Of a stretch of DNA of 64,000 nucleotides, positions 17,971-27,275 are shown piece after piece. The translations under genes were made by a program, and so were the position numbers. Each line of letters begins with the position of its first letter. Position 1 is the stretch's first letter. The DNA lies in assembly GCF_016019885.1 (NCBI RefSeq), contig NZ_JAEANY010000002.1, positions 124,001 to 188,000 of the forward strand, read 5' to 3'. The notes below the pieces were generated by a model that worked only from the letters and a program-made list of their open reading frames with translations, ran no database searches and was not told the DNA's origin. Source of the stretch: Aurantiacibacter sediminis. Its GTDB lineage: Bacteria; Pseudomonadota; Alphaproteobacteria; Sphingomonadales; Sphingomonadaceae.

Positions 17971-19959
17971 ATGATTTTCAGGACGTTTACGGGCATTTTT
18001 GGCGCATTGGTGTTGTCGTGCCAGCCTGCAATCGCGCAAGATACACAGGCGGCTAAACCCGGAAATTCAAATGCCGAAATCGCGGACAACGGGATGCCGG
18101 ATGCCATCCCGCTATCGGCGTTTTCCTACAGCTCCGCTTTGGGCGGTGCGCAGCTTTCGCCGGACGGAAATCGGTTTGCCTATGCAGTCCTGCGCGGCGG
18201 CGACACCTATATCGAGGTGTACGATTCCGCGACCCTCCAACGCTATTTCCGATTGAACCTCGGGAATGATCAGGACTTCCGCTTTTTTCGCTGGGCCGGG
18301 AACGACAAGCTCCTGTTTTCCATGATCGGAACCTATCGCGGGCAGTATCGCTATTCGCGGCTGTTCTATTTCGACATTGAGCGACAGGTGCTGAACCCAT
18401 TGGTTTCGGACCGGATGGCATTTGTCGGCGACAATATCATCCACTTGGACCCGGCCGGCAATTACCTGCTCACAAGCTTCGGCACATCCTGGGATGAACC
18501 GCCATCCGTTTGGCGCTTCGATTTGACGACCGACACTCCGCCGGAACCGGTGCGCGTCGAACAGCGGCAGCGCAGGGTAAGCTCCTGGGTAGCGGACGAA
18601 GCGGGCAATGTTCGTATCGGCGTGGGCTTCCACCGCCGTGGCCGCGTCCAGATGCACTATCGTGATGGGCTGGATGGTGAATGGGAGCGTGTGGCGCAAG
18701 CCCGTGTAGACGATGAAGAAAGTGGTCTCGATCTATGGGATTTCATGGGCCTGCGGTCGGATTCCGATACAGGCTATTCCATCGGCATCCCTGCAGGCGG
18801 CGAACGCGCCGCATTGATGGAGTTCGACTTCAGCACCGGCCAGCCGGGCGATATCGTTTTCGCATCGCCTGATGAAGATGTCGCTTCCGTCATCTTCGAT
18901 GAGCAAAACAATCCCATCGCCGTGTCCTATCAGGGCGATGAGGCGCGGCGCGAATGGCTCGATCCCGCCATCCGCGACATGCGAGACCAATTGCTGACAC
19001 GGCTTACGGGGCCGCGTGTCAGCATCCTCGATATTGCAGCCGATCGCTCACGGATGTTGGTGGTGGAACATGGCCCTGCCTATCCGGGCGCTCTCTATGT
19101 TTACACGCCGGCTGAGGACAGGCTGCAGCATTTTGCGGAATTTCGTCCGCAGATCGATCGCCGATCGCTCGCAGAGCCTCAGGCCATTCGCTACGATGCG
19201 CGCGATGGCACGCCCATTCACGGTTATCTGACATTGCCCGTGGGCCGCGAAGCGAGGGGACTACCGCTGATCGTGATGCCGCATGGCGGGCCTTACGGCG
19301 TTCGTGACACCGATAATTACGATGATCGCGTGCAGATGCTGGCCAATCGCGGATATGCGGTCGTGCAGCCGAATTTCCGCGGCTCCGGCGGCTATGGCAC
19401 GTCTTTCATGGATCTTGGCTGGGGCCAGATCGGGCGACGCATGCAGGATGATCTCGATGATGCGGTGGCTCACTTGGTGGCCGAAGGTATCGCCGACCCG
19501 CAGCGCGTTTGCCTAGTCGGCAGTTCCTATGGCGGCTTTGCCGCTGTCTGGGGCGTAATCCGCAATCCGGAGATTTATCGCTGCGCTGCCAGCTGGGCAG
19601 GCGTCATGCATTTCGAACGGCAGCTCAATCACGATCGCGACTATCTCTTCGGCCAGAATGCACGAAGGTGGCGCGAGCGCGTGGACGGTGACCAGACCGA
19701 TTTCGATCTCGATGATGTGTCGCCCGCCGTACAGGTTGAGCGACTGACGCGCCCTGTCCTGCTGGCGCATGGACAGCGGGACAATACGGTGCCTTTCTCA
19801 CAATACCAATTGATGGTCGGGCGCGCAGAGCGTGCGGATGTTTTGCTCGAAACGCTCGCTCTCGAAGGGTCAGGGCATAATTTCTTCAGCCGCGCGGATG
19901 AGGAAACATACCACCGAACGCTGCTCGACTTTCTGGCAGAGCATAATCCGGCGGATTGA
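17971..19959 (+). CDS. Secreted S9 family prolyl-oligopeptidase-like peptidase, copy 1
   Basis: A 662-residue protein with a Sec signal peptide (cleavage near AIAQ-D at residue 23), a beta-propeller region (about 50-400) and an alpha/beta hydrolase domain. The hydrolase domain holds the catalytic triad: Ser519 in GSSYGG, Asp604 in HGQRDNTVP and His636 in GSGHNFF. PHGGPYGVRDT is the oxyanion region. It probably cleaves peptides in the periplasm, as S9C-type acylaminoacyl peptidases do. The next gene is a tandem paralog, and both end in the same EHNPAD codons, evidence for duplication. Confidence 0.85.
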   Translation: MIFRTFTGIFGALVLSCQPAIAQDTQAAKPGNSNAEIADNGMPDAIPLSAFSYSSALGGAQLSPDGNRFAYAVLRGGDTYIEVYDSATLQRYFRLNLGNDQDFRFFRWAGNDKLLFSMIGTYRGQYRYSRLFYFDIERQVLNPLVSDRMAFVGDNIIHLDPAGNYLLTSFGTSWDEPPSVWRFDLTTDTPPEPVRVEQRQRRVSSWVADEAGNVRIGVGFHRRGRVQMHYRDGLDGEWERVAQARVDDEESGLDLWDFMGLRSDSDTGYSIGIPAGGERAALMEFDFSTGQPGDIVFASPDEDVASVIFDEQNNPIAVSYQGDEARREWLDPAIRDMRDQLLTRLTGPRVSILDIAADRSRMLVVEHGPAYPGALYVYTPAEDRLQHFAEFRPQIDRRSLAEPQAIRYDARDGTPIHGYLTLPVGREARGLPLIVMPHGGPYGVRDTDNYDDRVQMLANRGYAVVQPNFRGSGGYGTSFMDLGWGQIGRRMQDDLDDAVAHLVAEGIADPQRVCLVGSSYGGFAAVWGVIRNPEIYRCAASWAGVMHFERQLNHDRDYLFGQNARRWRERVDGDQTDFDLDDVSPAVQVERLTRPVLLAHGQRDNTVPFSQYQLMVGRAERADVLLETLALEGSGHNFFSRADEETYHRTLLDFLAEHNPAD

Positions 19960-20076
19960 TCCGCGTAGTTGGCACCTTGGGAAAACCGGGCCACCATCTT
20001 TCGCCAAAATGGGTTTTCAAACTTGCGGTTTTTGCTCGCACCCATAGTCTGGGCGCCGTCTGAGGAGAGGGTTTAT

Positions 20077-22059
20077 ATGAAGTTTGTCGCCGAGATGGCC
20101 GCCATGTTTGGCGCGGCTGTTCTTGCTATGCCCATAACTGCTGCCGCGCAGGATGAAGCTGCGCAGGCGCAGGCGAGCGCATCCGAAATTCCGCCGGAAA
20201 TCCCGACTTCTGCCTTTGCTTCGCTTTCGATGCTGAGTGGCGCGCGGCTTTCGCCCGATGGCAGCATGATTGCGTTTACAACCATGCATCAGGGATCGCT
20301 GTATCTGACTATTTTCAATGCAGAAACGCTGCAATTCATGACCGGCGCTCGGATTGGGGACAAGGACAAATTCAATTGGTTCCGCTGGGTCGGCAACGAT
20401 CACATCATTTTCTCCGTGCTCCTTTCGGATTCGCGGGAAACCTATTTCTTTTCGCGCATGATGGGGTTCGAGCTTTCGACCGAAGCCTTGCAGCCCGTCG
20501 GCCTGCGCCGGATGGCGTATAACGGCGACGAAATTATCCATATCGATCATGACAATGCCGCGGTCCTCGTGGCGATGCAGAATGGCTTGAACAATTACCC
20601 GGATGTCTATCGTTTCGATCTGAACACTCTCAGCGCTGGTGAGCCGGACGGCGTAATTGTCCAGCGGCGTGACGTGCCGATTGTCGACTGGATCACGGAC
20701 GAGACTGGTGCCGTGCGTATGGGCGTAGGCCGGGCGAGGGGTGGGCGCTATTTCCTTCGCTATCGCGGCTCGGGTGAGGGCGGCTTCGACACGATTGCGG
20801 AAACACGCGCCGATGCCGAAAATGCTTTTGACTATTGGGATATCAGGGGCATGCGCGCTGGCAGCGACACTGCCTATGTGCTCGCTCGCCCGACAGGTGC
20901 GGATCGTAACGCATTGATGGAATTCGACCTTACCACGGGCACGCCGGGCGCAGTGGTTTTCCAGTCCGAGGATGCGGATGTCTCTTCGGTCTATTTCGAT
21001 GATGCGGGCGAACCCATCGCTGTCGGATATTTAGGCGATGCATTCCGCCGCGATTGGATCGATCCCGACCTGCGCGATATGCGAGAGGCACTTGGCCGCG
21101 CCTTGCCAGGTAGCTGGGTGACGATACTCGACTGGTCTGAAGACCGCGAAAGGATGCTGATCCTGCAATCGGGCCCGGCAGATCCCGGCGCGCTTTACGT
21201 TTTCACACCCGGCGAAAACCATCTGCAGCTGTTTTCCGAATACCGCCCGCAAGTGCCCGCAGGCCTGCTCGTCGAGCCGACCGCTCTCCGCTACGACGCA
21301 CGCGACGGCACATCGATCCATGCCTATCTCACCCTGCCACGCGGCCGCGCGCCGGAAGGCCTGCCGTTGATCGTGCACCCGCATGGCGGACCATACGGCA
21401 TTCGCGATACCGATCGCTACAATGACATGGTGCAATTGCTGGCGAACCGCGGATACGCAGTCATCCAGCCAAACTTCCGCGGCTCCGGCGGCTTCGGCGA
21501 AGAGTTCGAATTGCTCGGCAACGGCCAGATCGGCCGCAAGATGCAGGATGATCTGGACGATGCCGTGGCTCATCTCGCGGCGGAAGGCATCGTCGATCCC
21601 AACCGTGTGTGCATGATCGGCTCCAGCTATGGTGGCTATGCGGCCATGTGGGGGGTGATCCGCAATCCGGAAATCTATCGCTGTGCAGTAAGTTTTGCCG
21701 GCGTGACCCATTTCGAACGGCAGCTGAATTACGACAGCGATTACCTCTTCGGTCGCAATCGCGGGCGCTGGTGGGACAGGGTCGATGGCGATCAGACCAA
21801 TTTCGATCTCGACGATGTCTCGCCCGCGGTGCAAGTCGAACGGCTGACGCGGCCGCTGCTACTGGTGCATGGCGAGGAAGACGAGATCGTTCCCTTCAGC
21901 CAATATGAGCTGATGGTGAGCCGCGCCGAACGCGCCAATGTCGCAATTGAGACGCTGACTTTCGAGGAATCGGGCCACAACTTCACTTCCGAAGAGGACG
22001 AGCAGGCCTATTACGATGCCATCGTCGCTTTCTTGTCGGAGCATAATCCGGCGGATTGA
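20077..22059 (+). CDS. Secreted S9 family prolyl-oligopeptidase-like peptidase, copy 2
   Basis: A 660-residue paralog of the preceding gene with the same layout: signal peptide ending TAAAQ, beta-propeller, then hydrolase domain with Ser517 in GSSYGG, Asp602 in HGEEDEIVP and His634 in ESGHNF. The ATG at 20077 follows GAGGAGAGGG and begins a clean signal peptide; a longer frame from 19969 does not. The separation of 117 bases and the shared C-terminal nucleotides indicate an old tandem duplication with the N-terminal halves more diverged. Likely a peptide scavenging enzyme in the cell envelope. Confidence 0.85.
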   Translation: MKFVAEMAAMFGAAVLAMPITAAAQDEAAQAQASASEIPPEIPTSAFASLSMLSGARLSPDGSMIAFTTMHQGSLYLTIFNAETLQFMTGARIGDKDKFNWFRWVGNDHIIFSVLLSDSRETYFFSRMMGFELSTEALQPVGLRRMAYNGDEIIHIDHDNAAVLVAMQNGLNNYPDVYRFDLNTLSAGEPDGVIVQRRDVPIVDWITDETGAVRMGVGRARGGRYFLRYRGSGEGGFDTIAETRADAENAFDYWDIRGMRAGSDTAYVLARPTGADRNALMEFDLTTGTPGAVVFQSEDADVSSVYFDDAGEPIAVGYLGDAFRRDWIDPDLRDMREALGRALPGSWVTILDWSEDRERMLILQSGPADPGALYVFTPGENHLQLFSEYRPQVPAGLLVEPTALRYDARDGTSIHAYLTLPRGRAPEGLPLIVHPHGGPYGIRDTDRYNDMVQLLANRGYAVIQPNFRGSGGFGEEFELLGNGQIGRKMQDDLDDAVAHLAAEGIVDPNRVCMIGSSYGGYAAMWGVIRNPEIYRCAVSFAGVTHFERQLNYDSDYLFGRNRGRWWDRVDGDQTNFDLDDVSPAVQVERLTRPLLLVHGEEDEIVPFSQYELMVSRAERANVAIETLTFEESGHNFTSEEDEQAYYDAIVAFLSEHNPAD

Positions 22060-22136
22060 TCGGCATAAGGCGAGCTGGGAGGATTACCGCAGAAAGCCCC
22101 CTTGAGACTGCGCCGAAACGCGCTACCTTTTGGGGC

Positions 22137-22553
22137 ATGACAGTTTCAGCCATCGAGTCCCTGTTCCAGCATGTCGCGATTACGCATGGCATCACCGTGC
22201 GCGTATCGGTCAATTTCATGCCCGAACAATCGCGCATCAGCGCAGGGCGCTGGTTCTGGGTCTACCACATCCGGATCGAGAATGGCCGCGAAGACAGCGT
22301 TCAGCTGAAAACGCGCCATTGGCGGATCACCGATGCCGAAGGCATGGTCAATATCGTCAGCGGCGATGGCGTGGTGGGCGAAACCCCGCATCTCGCGCCG
22401 GGGCAAACGCATGATTACGTGTCCGGCTGCGAGCTTTCGACCAATCACGGCTCGATGGAAGGGTTTTATACCTTTGAAGCCGAAGGCGGAGAGCCGGTAG
22501 AAGTCGCGATCCCGTTTTTCCCGCTCGCTGCCCCTGCTGAGGAAGCGAAGTAA
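22137..22553 (+). CDS. apaG: ApaG family protein
   Basis: A 138-residue all-beta protein of the ApaG/Co2+-Mg2+ efflux (DUF525) family. Marks are VAITHGITVRVSVNFMPEQS at residues 15-34, then RWFWVYHIRIENGRED, TRHWRITDAEG and VVGETPHLAPGQTHDYVSGC. The fold is fibronectin-III-like and is also found in eukaryotic FBXO3 and PolDIP2; its bacterial role is unclear, with a link to magnesium and cobalt in Salmonella. The ATG at 22137 gives the family N-terminus; an upstream frame from 22056 would overlap the S9 gene. Confidence 0.85.
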   Translation: MTVSAIESLFQHVAITHGITVRVSVNFMPEQSRISAGRWFWVYHIRIENGREDSVQLKTRHWRITDAEGMVNIVSGDGVVGETPHLAPGQTHDYVSGCELSTNHGSMEGFYTFEAEGGEPVEVAIPFFPLAAPAEEAK

Positions 22554-22714
22554 ATCCTTCTCCCTTGATGGGAGAAGGATACGGGAGCTTGGCGCATAGC
22601 GCCTAGCGGACCTTGGAAGAGGGTGATGGCGATGGGCTCTTCACCCTCTCCCGAGCTACGGTAGGCCAGCAAGCTGGCAACCTTCGCTAGCCCTCTCCCG
22701 TCGAGGGAGAGGGG
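22554..22714. repeat. Intergenic hairpin repeat block
   Basis: The block starts with a perfect 11-bp stem (ATCCTTCTCCC-TTGAT-GGGAGAAGGAT, 22554-22580). It ends with CCCTCTCCC-GTCGA-GGGAGAGGG (22691-22713) and has an internal pair AAGAGGGTGA / TTCACCCTCT. It lies between convergent apaG and M14 peptidase genes and could act as a two-way terminator. The layout resembles dispersed non-coding repeats of sphingomonads, but copy number cannot be judged here. Confidence 0.6.
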
Positions 22715-22720
22715 CGCGAT

Positions 22721-25321
22721 TTATCTTATGCGGCTCGGCGCAATCAGCACACTATTCGCGAGCAGCATATCCAGTCCATCGAGATACCCGCGAACCGTGG
22801 GATCATGCGCGAAACCGATCGCGAGGCCGCGACCGTTCGGCTGGGCGATCATGTATGGCTTGAACGCCATCTGGCGGCGGTTTTCATCCCAGACATAACC
22901 TGATGCGACCAGATCGTCGGGCCCGGCGTAGCGCACCACATTCACCCCGTCGGACAGGGTCAGCGGAGTGAGGATCAGCGATCCGTTTGCGAATACCGTG
23001 GGGGCCGATCCGTCGTAACCTGCGGCGAGGAAATTCTCGCCATCCACCACCGTGTTGAGCAATGCGCCGGGCAGGGTGTCGGGGCGGCGCGTCTGGTCGA
23101 GGATCGCTTCGCGGTAATCATCCGCATCCTCGAACGCCACGCCGGGAGCGCTGCTGCCGTCTGCCTCTTCTTCCTTCGGATCGCCGCCGAGCACGGTCTC
23201 GCGCTGCGTGGCGAAAAGTGCATCATCGCCGTTGGCAAAGCTGGCGAGCGAATTGCCGTAAGTCACCAGCACGCCGCCATTGTTCACGAAGCTGGCGATG
23301 GCAGAGCGGGCCGCAGAGGGCAGGCCGAAGCTGTCCGTCACCAGCACGACGTCGAATTCGCCAAGCTCTGCGCGCGCCACGTTGTCGACCCTGATCGGCG
23401 CGACGGGCAGGCCGAAGCGTTGCTCGATCACGTAGCGGCTCGCGCCCGCAGAGAGCGGCGAGATATTGCCGTCCCACAGCATCGCGATGCGCGGGGTCTG
23501 AAGCAGCACGAAGCTGTCACTGCCAAGATTGGGGCCGTCATCCACCCAGCTTGAGGCAAGCGGGCGGGTCTCTGCACCAATCTCGCGCGCCAGTTCCACC
23601 AGCGTGTCGAGCGAGCCACCATTTTCGGCCAGAGTGAACACCACCGATCCGCGCGGGAAAGTCTCACCGTTTACGGTAAAGGCCGTATCGGTTGAGCGGC
23701 CCCGCAGGCCAGCCTGCAGCGCGCGGGCGACAAGTTGCACCTGCCCGCTATCGGTCCATGGCACGGCGATGCCAAAAGCGCCCGAAGCGTCAGCGCGGTT
23801 CGGCAAAGGCGCATCAGCGCTTACCGCAACACCGCTCGCGGCAGAGCTGCATTCGGTGATGTCGAGCCCGCTCATCTGACCGACAGACCACGCGGTCGTG
23901 TCGTAAATCTCATGCGGCAAGTCGCTTGAGCGGCGATCTTCCTGCGCCTGGATGAAATCGGCAGGCAATTGCACATCGCGATCGAGCAAAGTGCGGATCA
24001 GGCGCGCGCTTGGCTGGCGCATGCTGATCGAAAGATAGCCCTCAGGATAGCTTCGCCCGCATGCGCTGGCAGGCCCGGCCACGCGGCCCACGGCAATGCC
24101 CTGATGCACGAGGCGGCGAGCGAGGCTTTCCGCATTCCAAGTGCGATCAGCCAAATCGATCACGAACCACCCGCTTCCCACTGCACCTGCTGCGGCGCTG
24201 CGGCGATATTCAGCGTAATCGCCTAGAAACAGATTGGCATTTCGCGCCACTGTCTCGGCCGTGGCCAGCGACGTGATGAAATTGTTACGGACGCCTTCGC
24301 CGTAGGTGAGGATTTCGCCATTATCGCGCTCCCACACCAGGCCGCGCGCGCTGCTCTGCTCGAACGTCATCGCAATCGCGCCGTTCAGCGTCGGCCACGT
24401 ATCGCCATAGCCGGGATAAAAAGCGTCGAAGACTTCGCGCGTGTAATACGGCTCCCCAATCCGGTCCATCCACGCGGCCATGTTCCGGCCGAGCAAGCCC
24501 TGCCGCTCACGCTGGGCGGCGGTGATATAGGGATTGAAGGGGTCGGCGCTCGGCGGGAAGAAATAGGTGCTGTCGCCGCCCATTTCGTGACTGTCCACCA
24601 GCACGACCGGATTCCATGAACGCACCGCCGCCACCTTGCCGCGCGTTTCGGGCTGGGTGAGCGCGAACCAATCCCGGTTAAGGTCGAACAGATAATGATT
24701 GAAGCGACCGCCCGGCCAAGGCTGGTCATGCCCCGCCGTGTAGCGATTGCCCGATGGCGCAATGCCAAGCTGCGCGTAATAGGAATTGGTGAAGCGTGCG
24801 CGCCCGTCCGGGTTCTGGCTGGGATCGATAATCACAACGCTATTGGCAAGGATCGTATCGACCAGCTCATCACCTTGGGCTGCCAGCAAATGATACGCGA
24901 CGACGAGGGACGAATCCACCGGGCTGATTTCATCGCCATGCACGCCGTAGGACAGCCAGGTGACCGGAAGACTGTCCGGCCCCGGTGCGCCGCCATCTGC
25001 AATGCGCTGCATTTCCGCCTGGATAGCATCGATGCGCTGCATGTTCGCAGCGCTGGTGATGATGGCATAGACCAGCGGGCGACCTTCCCAGCTGGTGGCA
25101 TATTCCACAATCCGCATCCGATCCGGCGCAGCTTCCTCCAGCGCTTCCATATAGCGCAGCACCATTTCGGGCCGGGTGATCTGCTCACCGGAGCGATGGC
25201 CTGCCACCTCTTCCAAGGTCGGAATGCCGTCGTCGAAATTGCCTTCAAGGAAGCTTTGCGCCGCCGCGGGTGAAACCATCATGGCAATTGAAGCGAAAGC
25301 AGCAAGCAGCAGGCGAAACAT
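22721..25321 (-). CDS. Secreted M14 family zinc carboxypeptidase
   Basis: An 866-residue protein with signal peptide (MFRLLLAAFASIAMM, cleavage near AAAQ). An M14 catalytic domain over roughly residues 25-400 is followed by a long C-terminal part. Zinc ligands are His and Glu in GVHGDEISPVDSS and His in LVDSHEMGG; NRDWFALTQPE supplies the substrate Arg, and the catalytic Glu is likely in AMTFEQSSARG. The C-terminal half contains a class-I glutamine amidotransferase-like region (VVLVTDSFGLPS, NNGGVLVTYG), as in related big M14 proteins. The start with GGAG nine bases upstream is preferred over 25381. Confidence 0.82.
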   Translation of the reverse strand: MFRLLLAAFASIAMMVSPAAAQSFLEGNFDDGIPTLEEVAGHRSGEQITRPEMVLRYMEALEEAAPDRMRIVEYATSWEGRPLVYAIITSAANMQRIDAIQAEMQRIADGGAPGPDSLPVTWLSYGVHGDEISPVDSSLVVAYHLLAAQGDELVDTILANSVVIIDPSQNPDGRARFTNSYYAQLGIAPSGNRYTAGHDQPWPGGRFNHYLFDLNRDWFALTQPETRGKVAAVRSWNPVVLVDSHEMGGDSTYFFPPSADPFNPYITAAQRERQGLLGRNMAAWMDRIGEPYYTREVFDAFYPGYGDTWPTLNGAIAMTFEQSSARGLVWERDNGEILTYGEGVRNNFITSLATAETVARNANLFLGDYAEYRRSAAAGAVGSGWFVIDLADRTWNAESLARRLVHQGIAVGRVAGPASACGRSYPEGYLSISMRQPSARLIRTLLDRDVQLPADFIQAQEDRRSSDLPHEIYDTTAWSVGQMSGLDITECSSAASGVAVSADAPLPNRADASGAFGIAVPWTDSGQVQLVARALQAGLRGRSTDTAFTVNGETFPRGSVVFTLAENGGSLDTLVELAREIGAETRPLASSWVDDGPNLGSDSFVLLQTPRIAMLWDGNISPLSAGASRYVIEQRFGLPVAPIRVDNVARAELGEFDVVLVTDSFGLPSAARSAIASFVNNGGVLVTYGNSLASFANGDDALFATQRETVLGGDPKEEEADGSSAPGVAFEDADDYREAILDQTRRPDTLPGALLNTVVDGENFLAAGYDGSAPTVFANGSLILTPLTLSDGVNVVRYAGPDDLVASGYVWDENRRQMAFKPYMIAQPNGRGLAIGFAHDPTVRGYLDGLDMLLANSVLIAPSRIR

Positions 25322-25433
25322 GCGATTCTCCGATGGAGGGAAATTTGACAAAGGTCTGCGCACTTGCTCCCGCGCGGTCAAGCATCTTGCCGCAGCGCGC
25401 CATCATCCATAAAGCCCCGCCTTGGAAACAGAG

Positions 25434-26222
25434 ATGAAACGCACACACCTTCCCCTGAACGCCCTGCGCGTATTCGATGCCGCCGCCCGGCATTTGAGCT
25501 TCACCCGCGCGGCAGACGAGCTGGCGGTGACGCCCGCTGCCGTGGGCCAACAGATCCGCGCGCTGGAAGATGTGCTGGGTGTGGTCCTTTTCCGCCGCAC
25601 TTCAAGAGGCTTGGAGTTGACCGATGAAGCCGCCGCCGGTTTAGACTCCCTGCGCGACGGCTTTCTGAAATTCGAAGAAAGCGTGCAGGCGATGCAGGCC
25701 GGGCAAGCGAGCAGCAAATATTCGATCGCCGCCCCGCGCGAATTCTACGCCCAATGGCTAGCGCCCAAGCTCGCCGAATTCCGGCGCGAAAACCCGGATA
25801 TCACCATCGTGCTGACATCGGATGAGAACGCCGATTTCACCGAGAGCAATCTGGATCTCGCCATAAGGCTGATCGATGGCCCGGGCGATCTGGAAGGTGT
25901 GCAACTGGTCGATGGCTGCAAGGTCGAGGTGAAAGCCCCCGGCGCGCCCGATAGCTGGATCAGCTGGCCCACCTATCCCGCGCCCGAAGGATCGGACGTG
26001 GTCCTCTCGGTCGGCAATGCGGGGCAAGTCCTCTCCTCTGCACTTGCCGGGATCGGCCATGCCTATCTTCCGCTGCCGCTAGTGGAAGACTGCATCGCCG
26101 AAGGAAAACTCGAAAGGGTCGGCCAACCGGCAGACTGCCGCCAGGCCTACTGGCTAGTCGCCCCGCGCCCGCAATGGCGACAGAAAAAGGTGAAAGCGCT
26201 GGTCGCGTTTCTGGTGAGCTGA
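25434..26222 (+). CDS. LysR family transcriptional regulator (GcvA-like)
   Basis: A 262-residue LysR regulator. Residues 1-60 form the winged HTH (LPLNALRVFDAAARHLSFTRAA, then LAVTPAAVGQQIRALE and LFRRTSRGLELTDE), the sequence style of GcvA-type members. Residues 85-262 form the effector-binding domain, beginning YSIAAPREFYAQWLAPKLAEFR. It is divergent from the M14 peptidase gene with about 112 bases between the starts, so it may control that gene, which is the usual LysR arrangement. The effector is unknown. ATG 25434 is chosen over TTG 25422. Confidence 0.8.
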   Translation: MKRTHLPLNALRVFDAAARHLSFTRAADELAVTPAAVGQQIRALEDVLGVVLFRRTSRGLELTDEAAAGLDSLRDGFLKFEESVQAMQAGQASSKYSIAAPREFYAQWLAPKLAEFRRENPDITIVLTSDENADFTESNLDLAIRLIDGPGDLEGVQLVDGCKVEVKAPGAPDSWISWPTYPAPEGSDVVLSVGNAGQVLSSALAGIGHAYLPLPLVEDCIAEGKLERVGQPADCRQAYWLVAPRPQWRQKKVKALVAFLVS

Positions 26223-26288
26223 CCATCGCTTTCAAAATTCGCGATGCTTGTTCGGTTCGCGCGCACTTCTTACGTGTAGGATTACAAC

Positions 26289-27101
26289 ATGTCCTACTGG
26301 CCGCTCATCCTGATCGCCCTCGTCGTGCTGGGCCTCATCTACCGCAGCATTGCGCGGAGGCGAAAGCGAGCGCGGCTTCTTGTTACGCCGCTTACCGATG
26401 AACAGCGCACGGTAATCGACCGACTTGTCCCGATGCTGCGCCACTTGCCGGAAGAGCTGCGCCCGGCGCTTGAAGGCAGGATCAATCTCTTCCTCGATCA
26501 GATTACCTTCCATGGCAGCGGCGGGCTTGAGCTGAAGGAGCGGATGCGGCTGTCCATTGCGGCGCAGGCGTGCCTGTTGGTGGTCAACAGCCCGGTCTGG
26601 TTCGAAACGCTGCGCACCGTGCTGGTCTATCCGGCTGGCTTCGATACCGGGCGCGGCATGCATGATGGATACGTGGTGCATGAGCCTGCTTCTGCGACTT
26701 TGGGCGAAAGCTGGGACAGGGGGCCTGTCGTACTCTCTTGGGATGACGCGCTTCGCGGCGGGCTCGATCCGAATGACGGGCACAATGTCGTGATCCACGA
26801 ATTCGCGCACCAGCTAGACGCGCTGACCGGCAACACCAATGGCATCCCGATCCTGCGTAAAGGGCAACGCTATGATCGGTGGGAGAAAGCCATGCTCGAA
26901 GCCTATGAAGGCCATGTCGAAAGGCTCGATCGCGGCGAGCAAACCTTGATCGATCCCTATGGCGCGACCAACCACCAGGAATTCTTCGCCGAGGCGACGG
27001 TGACCTTCTTTGAGAGGCCGCAAGCAATGCGGCGTGAGGAGCCTGCGCTCTACGAGCAATTGGCGGAGCTGTTTGCGCTCGACCCGGCAGAGTGGCGCTA
27101 A
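26289..27101 (+). CDS. mtfA: Zinc-dependent peptidase MtfA family
   Basis: A 270-residue member of the MtfA/YeeI family. An N-terminal transmembrane helix (residues 3-20) followed by a basic patch replaces the cytosolic N-terminus of E. coli MtfA. The zinc site is VIHEFAHQLD with His170, Glu171 and His174, and a third ligand Glu is likely in QEFFAEATVTFFE. In E. coli MtfA links to the glucose PTS by binding Mlc and has peptidase activity. The ribosome site is weak. It is one of several peptidase genes in this region. Confidence 0.82.
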   Translation: MSYWPLILIALVVLGLIYRSIARRRKRARLLVTPLTDEQRTVIDRLVPMLRHLPEELRPALEGRINLFLDQITFHGSGGLELKERMRLSIAAQACLLVVNSPVWFETLRTVLVYPAGFDTGRGMHDGYVVHEPASATLGESWDRGPVVLSWDDALRGGLDPNDGHNVVIHEFAHQLDALTGNTNGIPILRKGQRYDRWEKAMLEAYEGHVERLDRGEQTLIDPYGATNHQEFFAEATVTFFERPQAMRREEPALYEQLAELFALDPAEWR

Positions 27102-27275
27102 GGCAATTGCCTACATAGGGGGCAGAAGCTTTCAAGGGCCAGAGCCTTGGCAAAAGCGTGGAAAAGGCGCACGCCTTCAGTCTGCGATTGGGTGGTTTGC
27201 CGACCGTCCGGTTTCGGCAGGACATCCAGCGCGAGCCGCCATTGATTGGTGTCGCTGAGAATTGGTTGAACTGAT

